From Paenibacillus illinoisensis NBRC 15959 (GTDB taxonomy: Bacteria; Bacillota; Bacilli; Paenibacillales; Paenibacillaceae): 64,000 nt of DNA. Below the pieces are notes generated by a model. The model did not search any database. It had not been told where the DNA came from and worked only from the letters and a program-made list of their open reading frames with translations. Positions 8,206 through 18,285 of the stretch are shown here, in pieces (the first letter of the stretch is position 1; every line of letters begins with the position of its first letter). A program made the position numbers and the translations under genes. The DNA lies in assembly GCF_004000925.1 (NCBI RefSeq), contig NZ_BIME01000006.1:1-64000 (forward strand), in the 5' to 3' direction.

Positions 8206-8254
8206 TCCGGTGTCCGGAGAAAATGTGATGTTTTCGCGGGTAGCGGATTTTTTT
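8206..8254 (+). terminator. Riboswitch expression-platform terminator
   Basis: TCCG/CGGA and inner CC/GG plus GAAAA/TTTTC pairings make an imperfect hairpin directly followed by seven T residues. It lies between the guanine aptamer and purE and should form when the aptamer is ligand-bound. A further hairpin (about 8133-8155) lies in between. Confidence 0.65.
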
Positions 8255-8326
8255 GTTTCAAAAGGGAACGCGTATGGCAAGAGTGGTTGTTATCAAAATA
8301 AGCTCAGACGGGAGTTGGATGTATTC

Positions 8327-8812
8327 ATGTCAGTGCAGGTCGCTGTAATTATGGGCAGCAAGTCGGATTGGGAAACGATGAAGCATGCGTGTGAGGTGCT
8401 GGATGAACTGGAGATCGGGTATGAGAAAAAGGTTGTATCTGCGCATCGCACACCGGATCTGATGTTTGAATATGCCGAGCAGGCTACTGAGCGCGGATTC
8501 AAGGTTATCATTGCAGGTGCAGGCGGAGCAGCACATCTCCCTGGCATGGTTGCTTCCAAAACGATGCTGCCGGTAATCGGCGTACCTGTGCAGTCCAAGG
8601 CACTGAATGGTCTCGATTCTCTGTTATCGATTGTTCAGATGCCGGGCGGCATTCCTGTCGCAACGGTAGCGATTGGCAAGGCGGGTGCTACTAATGCAGG
8701 GCTGCTTGCGGCCCAAATGATTGGTGCATTCGATGAGGATGTCCGTAATCGCTGCGAAGCCCGCAGAGAACGGATCAAACGTGAAGTACTCGAAAGCAGT
8801 GATGAGCTATGA
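8327..8812 (+). CDS. purE: N5-carboxyaminoimidazole ribonucleotide mutase
   Basis: PurE converts N5-CAIR (made by PurK) to CAIR in de novo purine synthesis. The product of 161 residues has [26 protein letters not shown] and the glycine-rich [16 protein letters not shown] loop. The frame extends upstream to 8210, but that part is the riboswitch terminator; the ATG at 8327 gives the normal PurE length and start ([12 protein letters not shown]). Its ribosome site GGGAG is 12 nt away, a little distant. It is first in the operon and its stop overlaps the purK start by 4 bp. Confidence 0.97.
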   Translation: MSVQVAVIMGSKSDWETMKHACEVLDELEIGYEKKVVSAHRTPDLMFEYAEQATERGFKVIIAGAGGAAHLPGMVASKTMLPVIGVPVQSKALNGLDSLLSIVQMPGGIPVATVAIGKAGATNAGLLAAQMIGAFDEDVRNRCEARRERIKREVLESSDEL

Positions 8813-10005
8813 GTAAAACTGAATTGAATCTTTCCGGCATGGCTGGACGTGTGCTGCTCCCAGGAAATACAACCATTGGAGTTCTCGGGGGCGGACAGCT
8901 TGGACGAATGCTGACGCTTGCCGGGACAGCGATGGGGTACCGCTTTGTCACGCTTGATCCGGCGCCAGATTCGCCTTGCGGACAGGTTGCCCGCCAGATT
9001 GAGGCCGGATATGACGATGAAGCTGCAGCGCTTGAACTGGCCCGTCAATGTGATGTGATCACGTATGAGTTTGAAAATGTGGATGCAGGTGTAGCGGGCT
9101 TGCTGGAACGTGAATCCTATGTGCCGCAAGGAAGTGCGTTATTGTATACAACCCAGCATCGGTTGCGTGAGAAACGAGCCATTGAAGCTGCTGGAGTAAG
9201 AGTAGCGCCTTATCGGGAGATTACAAGTAAGGATACGATGCAAGCAGCCGTAAGCGAGCTTGGTGTACCATGTGTTTTGAAGACGGTAACCGGAGGATAC
9301 GACGGTAAAGGGCAGCGGGTCATCCGCGAAGCGAGCCAGGCTGTACCGGCTTACGAAGAGCTTGCCGCAACCGGAGTGGAACTGGTACTGGAGCAATTTA
9401 TCAAGTTTGACTGCGAAATCTCCGTCGTCGTTGCCCGAAGCACAAGTGGCGAGATCAAGACATTCCCGCCAGCGGAGAACATTCATGTGAACAACATTCT
9501 GCATGCCTCGATCGTACCGGCCAGAGTGGCTACGGACATACAGATTGAAGCCCAGAAGCTTGCAGCGGCTGTGGCCGAATCCATGCAGGCTGTTGGATTG
9601 CTGGCGGTGGAACTCTTTGTTGCGGCAGACGGAAGATTGTACGTGAATGAACTGGCTCCAAGACCTCATAATTCCGGTCATTACACGATGGAAGCCTGTG
9701 CGACGTCACAGTTCGAGCAGCATATTCGTGCCATCTGCGGGCTGCCATTAGGAGACACTACACTGTTAAGTCCGGTTGTTATGGTCAATGTGCTTGGAGA
9801 ACATCTGGAAGGAGTTATCGCCAGAACGGGTCAACCTGATGCAGAAGCAATGGAACTCGGTGTTATACCCAAGCTTCACATATATGGCAAAACCGAAGCG
9901 AAAACGGGACGGAAAATGGGGCATGTCAATCTGCTCTGTCAGGATGTTGAAGAAGGATTGCAATGGATTGAACAAACTAATATCTGGAGGAATACAAATT
10001 CATGA
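8809..10005 (+). CDS. purK: N5-carboxyaminoimidazole ribonucleotide synthase
   Basis: PurK is an ATP-grasp enzyme that carboxylates AIR with bicarbonate and ATP to N5-CAIR. The 398-residue product shows [18 protein letters not shown] after a short N-terminal extension of about 18 residues, the ATP-grasp segment [17 protein letters not shown] and the metal site ending in [18 protein letters not shown] overlaps at both ends (purE stop, purB start) show translational coupling. Confidence 0.97.
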   Translation: MSKTELNLSGMAGRVLLPGNTTIGVLGGGQLGRMLTLAGTAMGYRFVTLDPAPDSPCGQVARQIEAGYDDEAAALELARQCDVITYEFENVDAGVAGLLERESYVPQGSALLYTTQHRLREKRAIEAAGVRVAPYREITSKDTMQAAVSELGVPCVLKTVTGGYDGKGQRVIREASQAVPAYEELAATGVELVLEQFIKFDCEISVVVARSTSGEIKTFPPAENIHVNNILHASIVPARVATDIQIEAQKLAAAVAESMQAVGLLAVELFVAADGRLYVNELAPRPHNSGHYTMEACATSQFEQHIRAICGLPLGDTTLLSPVVMVNVLGEHLEGVIARTGQPDAEAMELGVIPKLHIYGKTEAKTGRKMGHVNLLCQDVEEGLQWIEQTNIWRNTNS

Positions 10006-11300
10006 TCGAACGTTATAGCAGACCCGAAATGAGAGCCATCTGGACGGAGGAAAACAAATTCAAGTCCTGGCTGGAAGTTGAAATTTGTGCATGTGAAGCT
10101 TGGGCGGAACTCGGAGTTATTCCTAAGGAAGAAGCAGCATTGCTTCGTCAAAACGCTTCTTTTGATATCGATCGCATCTATGAAATCGAACAGGAAACGC
10201 GCCATGATGTTATTGCTTTTACACGTACGGTATCAGAGAGTCTGGGTGCAGAACGCAAATGGGTGCACTACGGACTGACATCCACGGATGTAGTAGATAC
10301 GGCTCTGGGGTACGTACTGCGCCAGGCCAATGAAATTCTGGAACGCGACATCGTGAATTTTATCGAGATCTTGCGTGAGAAGGCCCTTGCTTATCAGCAT
10401 ACGCCAATGATGGGTCGCACACACGGGGTGCATGCCGAGCCAACAACCTTTGGTTTGAAAATGGCCCTGTGGCATGAAGAGATGAAACGTAATCTGGAGC
10501 GTTTCCGCCATGCGGCAGACAACGTGCAGTACGGTAAGATCTCCGGTGCGGTAGGAACTTACGCGAACATCGATCCGTTTGTTGAAGAGTTTGTATGCGA
10601 GAAGCTGGGAACGAAGCCGGCGCCAATTTCGACACAAACCTTGCAGCGTGACCGTCATGCAGAATACATGGCTACCCTGGCATTGATCGCAACATCACTG
10701 GACAAGTTCGCTACAGAAGTTCGTGCATTGCAAAAGAGTGAATTCCGTGAAGTGGAAGAAGCGTTTGCCAAAGGTCAAAAAGGATCTTCCGCCATGCCGC
10801 ACAAACGTAATCCGATTGGTAGCGAAAATATCTCCGGTCTGTCTCGCGTCATCCGCGGACATATGGTGTCAGCATACGAGAACGTAACACTGTGGCATGA
10901 ACGCGATATCTCACACTCTTCTGTAGAGCGTGTCATCCTGCCGGATGCAACAATGCTGCTGAACTACATGCTGAACCGTTTCGGTAACATCGTGAAAAAC
11001 CTGACGGTGTTCCCTGAGAACATGAAGCGCAACATGGAGCGTACCTTCGGTGTTCCATTCTCTGGACGCGTACTGACGAAGCTGATCGATAAAGGCTTCA
11101 GCCGTGAACAGGCATATGATACCGTTCAACCACGTGCCATGCAGGCATGGGAAGAACAGCGCCAGTTCAAGGATATCGTGAAAGCCACACCGGAAATTAC
11201 CGAGGTGCTGAGCGATGAAGAAATCGAAGATGCATTCAACCCATCCTGGCACCTGAAGCATGTCGATACCATCTTCAAGAAGCTAGGTTTGACCAACTAA
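10002..11300 (+). CDS. purB: Adenylosuccinate lyase
   Basis: PurB splits SAICAR to AICAR plus fumarate and adenylosuccinate to AMP plus fumarate. The 432-residue product has the superfamily signature [16 protein letters not shown], which holds the catalytic Ser loop, and the conserved [12 protein letters not shown] and [12 protein letters not shown] segments. The start overlaps the purK stop by 4 bp and the ribosome site is CTGGAGG. A 233-bp gap with repeat copy A follows before purC. Confidence 0.97.
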   Translation: MIERYSRPEMRAIWTEENKFKSWLEVEICACEAWAELGVIPKEEAALLRQNASFDIDRIYEIEQETRHDVIAFTRTVSESLGAERKWVHYGLTSTDVVDTALGYVLRQANEILERDIVNFIEILREKALAYQHTPMMGRTHGVHAEPTTFGLKMALWHEEMKRNLERFRHAADNVQYGKISGAVGTYANIDPFVEEFVCEKLGTKPAPISTQTLQRDRHAEYMATLALIATSLDKFATEVRALQKSEFREVEEAFAKGQKGSSAMPHKRNPIGSENISGLSRVIRGHMVSAYENVTLWHERDISHSSVERVILPDATMLLNYMLNRFGNIVKNLTVFPENMKRNMERTFGVPFSGRVLTKLIDKGFSREQAYDTVQPRAMQAWEEQRQFKDIVKATPEITEVLSDEEIEDAFNPSWHLKHVDTIFKKLGLTN

Positions 11301-11350
11301 TTAACTCCAATAAGGCTAGAGAGCAGAATGATGGACAAGCAAGGAACAGA

Positions 11351-11476
11351 GAGGACAGAGCAAATCTGTAGAAGCGAAGCGCTCGCCTTTATCCCCGATT
11401 TACACTTTGGAAAAAGTGGATCAAAAAAATCCGGGGATAACAGCGATCGAAAGATTGTTCTGTTATCGGAGTGGAG
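11351..11476 (+). repeat. Dispersed structured repeat, copy A (purB-purC gap)
   Basis: The element starts GAGGACAGAGCAAATCT and ends AGATTGTTCTGTTATCGG. Inner arms TCGCCTTTATCCCCG and CGGGGATAACAGCGA pair, so the whole copy folds into one long imperfect hairpin. It fills most of the purB-purC gap. Seven more full or partial copies occur in the window. It lacks a T run, so it is not a terminator. Confidence 0.9.
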
Positions 11477-11533
11477 TGCTCCATCGCGGGTTCTGTCTGT
11501 AGCCTTATATCTCCTGAAAGAAGGTGAGCCTCC

Positions 11534-12406
11534 ATGGCACTGTCCACAGCGGCAGATCTCGTTAAAGCACCTCTGTTATACAAAGGAAAAGTACGTGAAT
11601 TGTACGACCTGGGGGAACATTTTCTGATTGTGGTTACGGACCGGATTTCAGCTTTTGATTATGTGCTGGACCCGGCGGTTCCCGAGAAAGGCAATGTGCT
11701 GAATAAACTCAGCAGCTTCTGGTTTGAACTGACGAGCGACATGATGGAAAACCACGTGGTTCATACGGACGTCAACCGGCTCGGTGATCTCATTGTGAAC
11801 CCAGAGCTTCTGAAAGATCGCATTATGGTGACACGCAAAGCCGAACGCATCGATATCGAATGTGTCGTACGCGGATACATTACTGGCGGCGGATGGAGAC
11901 AATATGAGAATAGCGGAGAGGTGAACGGCATCAAACTGCCGGAAGGACTTCGCAAAAACGCCAAGCTCGAAAACCCTATTTTCACCCCGGCAGCCAAAAA
12001 TGATGTAGGTCATGATGAGGACATCCCGATGGATCGCATGAAAGAACTGGTCGGAGATGAGCTGGCAATCGAGCTTCAGGAGAAAAGCCTGCGTCTATAC
12101 GAATTTGCCCGGGATTATTGTGATCAGCGTGGCATTATTCTCGCAGATTGCAAATTCGAGTTCGGTATCGTCGATGGCAAAGTCATTCTGATCGATGAAA
12201 TCTTCACCCCGGATGCTTCACGCTTCTGGGCCAAAGAAAATTACGCACTCGACATCGAGATCGACAGCATGGACAAGGAGCCGGTGCGCACCTATCTGGC
12301 AGGAACCGATTGGGACAAAAACAGTAAGCCTGACCCGCTGCCACAAGCGGTGGTGGAGGCAACAACAGCAAGATACGTCGATATCTATAACCGATTAACG
12401 AAATAA
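11534..12406 (+). CDS. purC: Phosphoribosylaminoimidazole-succinocarboxamide synthase
   Basis: PurC joins aspartate to CAIR with ATP to form SAICAR. The 290-residue product shows LLYKGKVRELYDLG, the conserved VVTDRISAFDYVL, VRGYITGGGW and the ADCKFEFGIVDG/LIDEIFTPDASRFW segments near the C terminus. The start is the ATG with AGAAGGTGAGCC before it. At about 290 residues it is longer than the roughly 240-residue Bacillus form and resembles the longer type. It is isolated on both sides by repeat-bearing gaps inside the operon. Confidence 0.96.
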   Translation: MALSTAADLVKAPLLYKGKVRELYDLGEHFLIVVTDRISAFDYVLDPAVPEKGNVLNKLSSFWFELTSDMMENHVVHTDVNRLGDLIVNPELLKDRIMVTRKAERIDIECVVRGYITGGGWRQYENSGEVNGIKLPEGLRKNAKLENPIFTPAAKNDVGHDEDIPMDRMKELVGDELAIELQEKSLRLYEFARDYCDQRGIILADCKFEFGIVDGKVILIDEIFTPDASRFWAKENYALDIEIDSMDKEPVRTYLAGTDWDKNSKPDPLPQAVVEATTARYVDIYNRLTK

Positions 12407-12420
12407 TAAATGGGAAGTTT

Positions 12421-12545
12421 GAGTTGAGCTGCGGGAAAGTTTGGCTTTCGATCGCTGTTGCCCCCGGAATGTATTGATTGGAATCCTTTTTCTAAAGGAA
12501 ACATTCCGTTTGCAAATGCGAACGCTCCGCTTCTCCAGCTCAATC
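12421..12545 (-). repeat. Dispersed structured repeat, copy B, inverted
   Basis: On the minus strand this copy contains GAAGCGGAGCGTTCGC and GGGGGCAACAGCGATCG, the family core. Outer arms differ from copy A (GTTGAGCTG pairs CAGCTCAAT) yet still pair. The inner stem CGGAATG/CATTCCG also differs but pairs. It is the only copy in this orientation. Confidence 0.85.
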
Positions 12546-12761
12546 TTTCCCTCCGCCAGTATCAAACTGGGGATAAGGAAATTGAGAGAATTGGCTTCCT
12601 ACCTGACGGAAGCCTGAAAGTTGCGAGATAAAAAAACATTGACTACGCAAGTAACTTAAAGACCATTTCATCGATTCACATAATGGTCAGGCTTGACCAT
12701 AACCCACCGTGCAACGTAAAAGATTTAAGCCTTTCAAAAAAACGTCGCATGGACAAGCGGA
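12546..12761. other. Non-coding spacer between repeat copies B and C
   Basis: No convincing ORF lies here. A small hairpin GGCTTCC/GGAAGCC occupies 12593-12614. Nothing else is recognised. Confidence 0.5.
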
Positions 12762-12887
12762 GGGGCGGAATTGTTCTTAAAGGAGCGATAGCGTTCGCCT
12801 TTGTCCCCGGGTTTTGACCGCACAGCGGTTCAAAATAATCAGAAAAACCTGGGGACAACAGCGAACGGAAGAACAATCCGCCCCGGA
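12762..12887 (+). repeat. Dispersed structured repeat, copy C (arm-swapped)
   Basis: The core TTCGCCTTTGTCCCCGG / CTGGGGACAACAGCGAA is in the same orientation as copy A. The outer stem GGGGCGGA-TTGTTCTT / AAGAACAAT-CCGCCCC is the best paired of all copies. The TTGTTCT word is on the left arm here but on the right arm in copies A, D and F. Confidence 0.88.
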
Positions 12888-12960
12888 GCAAGCTCCCAAA
12901 CCACTTTTTTAACAGCATAAAGCATTTATCCCGTTCATTACTGAGGAGGAACATAGGATC

Positions 12961-13206
12961 ATGATCAAAGCAACCGTCTATGTCACTATTAAGCAAAGCG
13001 TACTCGACCCGCAAGGAGTAGCCGTTCAAGGTGCCCTGCACTCGATGGGATTCAATGAAGTGGAAAGTGTACGGATCGGTAAAGTCATGGAACTGAACCT
13101 GGATACAACTGATCGCGCAGAAGCGGAAAAACGTTTGACTGTGATGTGTGAGAAGCTGCTGGCCAACACCGTTGTTGAAGATTACCGCTACGAATTGGAG
13201 GGTTAA
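12961..13206 (+). CDS. purS: Phosphoribosylformylglycinamidine synthase subunit PurS
   Basis: PurS is the small structural subunit that joins PurL and PurQ in the Gram-positive FGAM synthase. The 81-residue product reads [22 protein letters not shown] and [12 protein letters not shown], typical of the family. The ribosome site GAGGAGGAACATAGGATC precedes the ATG. It begins the dense purS-Q-L-F block after a 554-bp gap holding repeat copies B and C. Confidence 0.97.
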   Translation: MIKATVYVTIKQSVLDPQGVAVQGALHSMGFNEVESVRIGKVMELNLDTTDRAEAEKRLTVMCEKLLANTVVEDYRYELEG

Positions 13207-13210
13207 TCCC

Positions 13211-13900
13211 ATGAAATTTGCAGTTCTTGTGTTTCCTGGCTCCAACTGCGACATTGACTGTTATAAGGCAGTGGAAGATGCCATTGGGCAAGAGGTTGAT
13301 TATGTATGGCACACGGCAACGGATCTTTCGGCGTATGACTGTATCCTGGTTCCGGGTGGTTTCTCCTATGGAGACTACTTGCGTTGTGGGGCGATTTCCC
13401 GCTTCGCACCTGTAATGAATGAGGTAGCCAAAGCTGCTGAACAAGGCAAATATATTCTTGGGATTTGCAACGGATTCCAGATTCTGACTGAAGCCGGATT
13501 GCTTCCTGGTGCGTTGATTCGCAATATGTCACTGAAATTCCGTTGTCACGATACGGTATTGAAAGTAACGAATGCAGAAACACCATTTACACGTGACTAT
13601 GCACCTGGGGAAGAGATTATCATTCCGATTGCTCACGGTGAAGGTAATTATTACTGTGATGAAGAGACGCTCGCGAGCTTGCAGGCGAACAACCAGATCG
13701 TATTTACGTACGGCAGCAACCCGAATGGTTCCCTGGGCGATATCGCAGGAATCTGTAATGAGGGTGGAAACGTGGTCGGCATGATGCCGCATCCGGAGCG
13801 CGCGGTGGATTCATTGCTGGGCTCGGAAGACGGCAAACGTATGTTTACATCTATTTTGAAAGCATGGAGGGATCGACATGACGCAGCAGCTATCCGCTAA
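13211..13900 (+). CDS. purQ: Phosphoribosylformylglycinamidine synthase, glutaminase subunit
   Basis: PurQ is the class I glutamine amidotransferase that supplies ammonia to PurL. The 229-residue product has the nucleophile Cys in [11 protein letters not shown], and the His-Glu pair in [10 protein letters not shown]. The frame runs upstream to 13148, inside purS, but the ATG at 13211, 4 nt after purS with GGAGGG before it, gives the true start [13 protein letters not shown]. Its end overlaps purL by 23 bp. Confidence 0.97.
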   Translation: MKFAVLVFPGSNCDIDCYKAVEDAIGQEVDYVWHTATDLSAYDCILVPGGFSYGDYLRCGAISRFAPVMNEVAKAAEQGKYILGICNGFQILTEAGLLPGALIRNMSLKFRCHDTVLKVTNAETPFTRDYAPGEEIIIPIAHGEGNYYCDEETLASLQANNQIVFTYGSNPNGSLGDIAGICNEGGNVVGMMPHPERAVDSLLGSEDGKRMFTSILKAWRDRHDAAAIR

Positions 13901-16121
13901 GGAACCGACGGCAGAACAGGTCGCAGAACATAAACTTTACGCACAAATGGGCGTGTCGGACAGCGAGTATGAGCTGATCTGTGAATTCATGGGACGCAAG
14001 CCGAACTACACGGAAATCGGTGTATTTAGCGTTATGTGGTCCGAGCACTGTGCATACAAAAACTCCAAGCCGCTGTTGCGCCGTTTCCCAACCAGTGGAC
14101 CGCGTGTCCTGATGGGACCAGGTGAAGGTGCCGGGATCGTTGACATTGGCGACAACCAGGCTGTTGTTTTCAAAATTGAAAGCCATAACCACCCTTCCGC
14201 TGTAGAACCTTATCAAGGGGCAGCAACAGGCGTGGGCGGTATCATCCGTGATATTTTCTCCATGGGTGCAAGACCGGTAGCCCTGCTGAACTCGCTTCGT
14301 TTCGGGAAATTGGAGAGCGACCGCGTGAAATACCTGTTTGAACATGTCGTATCCGGTATTGCCGGATATGGTAACTGTATCGGGATTCCAACGGTAGCCG
14401 GTGAAGTGATGTTCGACGAAAGTTATGAAGGCAATCCACTCGTTAATGCCATGTGTGTAGGCTTGATCGATCATGACAAAATCCAGCGCGGAGTAGCCAA
14501 AGGCGTAGGAAATCCAGTGTACTATGTTGGTCCTCCAACGGGCCGTGATGGAATTCACGGTGCAACGTTTGCATCGGTAGAATTGACGGAAGAATCCGAA
14601 TCCAAGAAGACAGCAGTTCAAGTCGGCGACCCGTTCATGGAAAAGCTCGTCATGGAGTCCTGCCTTGAACTGATCGACACGGGTATCGTACTTGGTATTC
14701 AGGATATGGGTGCAGCTGGCCTGACTTGCTCCAGTGCAGAGATGGCAAGTAAAGCAGGTAACGGCCTGGAACTGTATCTGGATCAGGTACCACAGCGCGA
14801 AGAAGGCATGACGCCTTATGAGATGATGCTGTCCGAGTCTCAGGAACGGATGCTGTTCGTGGTTGAGCCGAAGGATGAGGCGCAAGCAATGGAGATCTTC
14901 GAACGTTGGGGCGTCATCTGTGCAAAAGTCGGTAAAGTTACTGATGACGGACGCCTGAAGCTGTACCATCACGGCGAAGTGGTTGGGGATATGCCAGTGA
15001 AGGCATTGGTCGATGAATGTCCAGTGTACAACAAGCCATCTTCTGTACCGGCTTACTACGAGCAAAGCGCTTCAATCGACACCCTGCGTTACGATGAAGT
15101 GTCGGATCTCGGCGGTGCGTTGAAACAGGTATTGGCTTCGCCAACGGTAGCAAGCAAAAAGTGGGTTTACGATCAATACGACTACATGGTTCGTACAAGT
15201 ACAGCCGTTCGTCCGGGTTCGGATGCTGCGGTGGTAACAATTCGCGGAACACGCAAAGGTCTGGCGATGACAACGGACTGTAACGGACGTTATGTATATC
15301 TGGATCCTGAAGTGGGTGGCCGCATTGCAGTTAGTGAAGCGGCTCGTAACATTGTATGTTCTGGTGCGGAGCCACTGGCGATTACGGACAACCTGAACTT
15401 CGGTAACCCGGAGAAGCCGGACATTTTCTGGCAGATGGAAAAAGCCGTTGACGGTATGGCAGAAGCTTGCCGCGTACTGGATACGCCGGTTATTGGTGGT
15501 AACGTGAGTCTTTATAACGAAAACGCCAAAGGCTCAATCTATCCAACGCCAGTAGTCGGTATGGTAGGTCTCGTTCATGATACGGATCATATCACGACAC
15601 AGGGATTCAAATCCGAAGGCGATGTGATCATCCTCCTCGGTGAGACCAAAGCGGAGCTGGGCGGTAGCGAGCTGCAATACGCGGTTCATGGCAAAACGGA
15701 AGGCCGTCCGCCGCAGCTTGATCTGAACACGGAGAAAGCATTGCTCAGCACCGTGCTGGAAGCTATCCAATCCGGACTTGTTCGCTCGGCACATGACTTG
15801 TCTGAGGGCGGATTGGCTGTAGCTTTGGCTGAATCCTGCATCAGCGGCAACGTGGGTGCACAGGTGAATGTGGAAACTGCACTGCGTGCGGATCATGCAC
15901 TCTTCAGTGAGAGCCAATCCCGCATTCTGCTGTCTGCTTCGCCGGAGCAAGCAGGCAAACTTGAAGCATTTGTACGTGAGCGCGGTGTACCCGTAGCTGT
16001 TATTGGACGTGTGGAAGGAAGCAACTTGACGATCGAATTGAACGGAACATCAGCCGTGAACGAACCCGTAGGAGGTTTGGCTCAGGTCTGGGAGGATGCG
16101 ATTCCATGTCTCATGAACTGA
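13878..16121 (+). CDS. purL: Phosphoribosylformylglycinamidine synthase subunit PurL
   Basis: PurL is the ATP-dependent synthase subunit that turns FGAR into FGAM using ammonia from PurQ. At 747 residues it is the small form that works with PurS and PurQ. Seen are [18 protein letters not shown], the [20 protein letters not shown] motif, [15 protein letters not shown] and [16 protein letters not shown]. The ATG follows GGAGGGATCGAC inside the purQ end, and its stop overlaps purF by 16 bp. Confidence 0.97.
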   Translation: MTQQLSAKEPTAEQVAEHKLYAQMGVSDSEYELICEFMGRKPNYTEIGVFSVMWSEHCAYKNSKPLLRRFPTSGPRVLMGPGEGAGIVDIGDNQAVVFKIESHNHPSAVEPYQGAATGVGGIIRDIFSMGARPVALLNSLRFGKLESDRVKYLFEHVVSGIAGYGNCIGIPTVAGEVMFDESYEGNPLVNAMCVGLIDHDKIQRGVAKGVGNPVYYVGPPTGRDGIHGATFASVELTEESESKKTAVQVGDPFMEKLVMESCLELIDTGIVLGIQDMGAAGLTCSSAEMASKAGNGLELYLDQVPQREEGMTPYEMMLSESQERMLFVVEPKDEAQAMEIFERWGVICAKVGKVTDDGRLKLYHHGEVVGDMPVKALVDECPVYNKPSSVPAYYEQSASIDTLRYDEVSDLGGALKQVLASPTVASKKWVYDQYDYMVRTSTAVRPGSDAAVVTIRGTRKGLAMTTDCNGRYVYLDPEVGGRIAVSEAARNIVCSGAEPLAITDNLNFGNPEKPDIFWQMEKAVDGMAEACRVLDTPVIGGNVSLYNENAKGSIYPTPVVGMVGLVHDTDHITTQGFKSEGDVIILLGETKAELGGSELQYAVHGKTEGRPPQLDLNTEKALLSTVLEAIQSGLVRSAHDLSEGGLAVALAESCISGNVGAQVNVETALRADHALFSESQSRILLSASPEQAGKLEAFVRERGVPVAVIGRVEGSNLTIELNGTSAVNEPVGGLAQVWEDAIPCLMN

Positions 16122-17584
16122 CGACAGGACAGTGGTGGACAGGCGATTATTATAACGAAGGGTCCGGTAAGGAAGGACTCGATAAATTAAAAGAAGAATG
16201 TGGCGTATTCGGGGTGTTCAGACACCCTGATGCTGCTTCGCTCTCCTATTATGGACTGCATGCGCTTCAACATCGGGGCGAAGAAAGTGCAGGCATGTGT
16301 GTGAGTGATGGTACCCAGTTTAACTACCATCGTGGTATGGGTCTGGTGAAGGAAGTCTTCACCAAAGACCTGATGCAGACCTTGTCTGGTGATATTTCCA
16401 TCGGTCACGTTCGGTATTCCACGAGCGGCGACAGTAAACTGACCAATGCACAACCCCTGGTATTCAAGTATCGTGACGGGGATCTGGCCGTTGCCACGAA
16501 CGGGAATATCGTGAATGCACCAACGATTCGCCGTGAGCTGGAGCAGAGCGGGTCGATCTTCCAGACAACCAGCGATACGGAAGTTATTGCGCATTTGATT
16601 GCACGTTCATCGAAGGGTTTGGTGGAAGCAGCAAAAGATGCATTCCAACGTATTGTGGGCGGTTATGCATTTCTGATTATGACCAACGACAAGCTGCTGG
16701 TGGCTTCTGATCCGCACGGTCTGCGTCCGCTGACGATGGGCAAGCTCGGAGATGCATATCTGTTTGCATCCGAGACGTGTGCACTGGAAACGATCGGCGC
16801 AGAATTGATTCGCGATATTGAACCTGGTGAACTGCTGGTGCTCGACGCAGATGGTCTGCACGAGGATCGCTTCGATCATCACAAACACCGCAAGGCACTA
16901 TGTGCGATGGAATATATTTATTTTGCCCGTCCGGATAGTGACATGAACGGGGCCAACCAGCATGCTGCCCGGAAGCGAATGGGTGGACGCATGGCGATTG
17001 AATCTTTTGTGGATGCCGATCTGGTAACAGGTGTACCGGACTCCAGTATTTCCGCGGCAATTGGATATGCTGAGCAAACCGGTATTCCTTACGAGATGGG
17101 CATGATTAAGAATAAATACACCGGACGTACATTTATCCAGCCTAGTCAGGAATTGCGTGAGCAGGGCGTGAAGATGAAGCTGAGTGCCGTGCGCCGTGTG
17201 GTTGAAGGCAAACGTGTTGTTATGATTGATGATTCCATTGTACGGGGCACCACCTCACGCCGGATTGTGAACATGCTGCGAGATGCCGGAGCAACCGAGG
17301 TGCATGTACGTATTACATCGCCTCCATTCAAAAATCCATGTTTCTACGGCATTGATACGCCTGACAGCCGTGAGCTTATTGCCTCGCAGCTGTCGGTGGA
17401 GGAGATCTGCCGTGAGATCAACGCGGATTCTCTGGCGTTCCTCAGTCCCGATGGACTGATTGCATCCATTCAGGGAGATAATCAGGATGATTACAAAGGC
17501 GGGCTCTGCCTCGCTTGCTTCGATAATGATTATCCAACCAACCTTGACTTCGGTGGCGAAGAGAAATTTGGCTGCAGCTGTTAG
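16106..17584 (+). CDS. purF: Amidophosphoribosyltransferase
   Basis: PurF commits PRPP and glutamine to phosphoribosylamine, the first step of the pathway. The 492-residue precursor has about 31 residues before the Cys of EECGVFGVF, which becomes the catalytic N terminus after propeptide cleavage. The PRPP loop is [16 protein letters not shown]. Cys residues in [17 protein letters not shown] and CLACF match the four ligands of the Bacillus-type 4Fe-4S cluster. Its start lies within the purL end. Confidence 0.97.
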   Translation: MSHELTTGQWWTGDYYNEGSGKEGLDKLKEECGVFGVFRHPDAASLSYYGLHALQHRGEESAGMCVSDGTQFNYHRGMGLVKEVFTKDLMQTLSGDISIGHVRYSTSGDSKLTNAQPLVFKYRDGDLAVATNGNIVNAPTIRRELEQSGSIFQTTSDTEVIAHLIARSSKGLVEAAKDAFQRIVGGYAFLIMTNDKLLVASDPHGLRPLTMGKLGDAYLFASETCALETIGAELIRDIEPGELLVLDADGLHEDRFDHHKHRKALCAMEYIYFARPDSDMNGANQHAARKRMGGRMAIESFVDADLVTGVPDSSISAAIGYAEQTGIPYEMGMIKNKYTGRTFIQPSQELREQGVKMKLSAVRRVVEGKRVVMIDDSIVRGTTSRRIVNMLRDAGATEVHVRITSPPFKNPCFYGIDTPDSRELIASQLSVEEICREINADSLAFLSPDGLIASIQGDNQDDYKGGLCLACFDNDYPTNLDFGGEEKFGCSC

Positions 17585-17595
17585 GAGACAGGCTT

Positions 17596-18039
17596 ATGGG
17601 AAGGAAAAGCTATAATGAGGGTGATATATTTCTGATCCCGATGCAGGATGGACGGTTTGCCGTGTGTCAGATTGTATGTGCGCTGCGAGGCCGCTTCAAA
17701 AAGGCGTTTTCGTTCGGCGTGATGAGCATTCAGCGTGACGAAACCTTAAGTTTGGAAGATCGCGAGTTTCTTGTCTATTCGTACATGCAGCGCAAGAGCC
17801 GCGTGATCTTCACCTCACCAGCATTTCTGAGAGATGGAACATGGAGAATTATCGGTAACCTCCCGCTGACACCTGCGAAGAAGGAACTGCAAGTATTCCA
17901 GTGCGCCGGGAGTTTGTATGACGGAGACGAATTCATTCGAATGATTCCACCAGCAGAGTACAGCCTGTACATTACATTGGGTGCAGCTGGATTTGAGTTG
18001 GTGCAGAACTATCTGTTAGAAATGGGCAAAAATCAATAA
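17596..18039 (+). CDS. Imm26-like protein encoded inside the purine operon
   Basis: This 147-residue protein is not part of purine synthesis. Its N-terminal part, EGDIFLIPMQDGRFAVCQIV, resembles the Imm26 immunity-protein fold found beside polymorphic toxins and also in standalone proteins. The rest is a mixed hydrophobic soluble sequence with no signal peptide or membrane segment. TAGGAGACAGGCTT gives a good ribosome site, 11 nt after purF, so it is co-transcribed with the operon. No toxin gene is next to it. The Imm26 match is from memory and moderate. Confidence 0.7.
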   Translation: MGRKSYNEGDIFLIPMQDGRFAVCQIVCALRGRFKKAFSFGVMSIQRDETLSLEDREFLVYSYMQRKSRVIFTSPAFLRDGTWRIIGNLPLTPAKKELQVFQCAGSLYDGDEFIRMIPPAEYSLYITLGAAGFELVQNYLLEMGKNQ

Positions 18040-18065
18040 ATTGGACTATCCTTTTACACAAAAAC

Positions 18066-18230
18066 GGAGAGGACAGAAAAAACCTGAAGAAGCGAAGCTA
18101 AAAGCTTTCTGAAAGAAAGCTACATCGGAAGCATAGGCTTCGCCTTTATCACCGGATTTTCCCTTTGAAAAGGGAATCAAAAAAATCTGGGGATAACAGC
18201 GATTGGAAGGTTATTCTGTCATCGGAGTGT
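18066..18230 (+). repeat. Dispersed structured repeat, copy D with insertion
   Basis: This copy starts GAGAGGACAGAAAAAACCTG and ends AGGTTATTCTGTCATCGG. Its core is TTCGCCTTTATCACCGG / CTGGGGATAACAGCGAT. About 40 extra bases sit in the left arm after GAAGCGAAGC, containing a small hairpin AGCTTTCT/AAGAAAGCT. It fills the gap between the Imm26-like gene and purM. Confidence 0.88.
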
Positions 18231-18285
18231 TACGGTGTAAATATCTTTAGTTCAATTTATACAAGATACGAAGGGTGCGATGGTA

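Noticed and set aside
8210..8326. N-terminal extension of PurE by 39 residues
   Set aside because: The stretch is the riboswitch terminator and its flank; family length and alignment start at 8327.
11351..11476. The dispersed repeat as an intrinsic terminator
   Set aside because: Copies lack a T run after the stem and lie inside an operon whose downstream genes must be expressed.
13890..15065. 391-codon minus-strand open frame
   Set aside because: It lies entirely opposite purL, has no ribosome site and its translation is rich in Cys, His and Arg, as expected for the shadow of a conserved gene.
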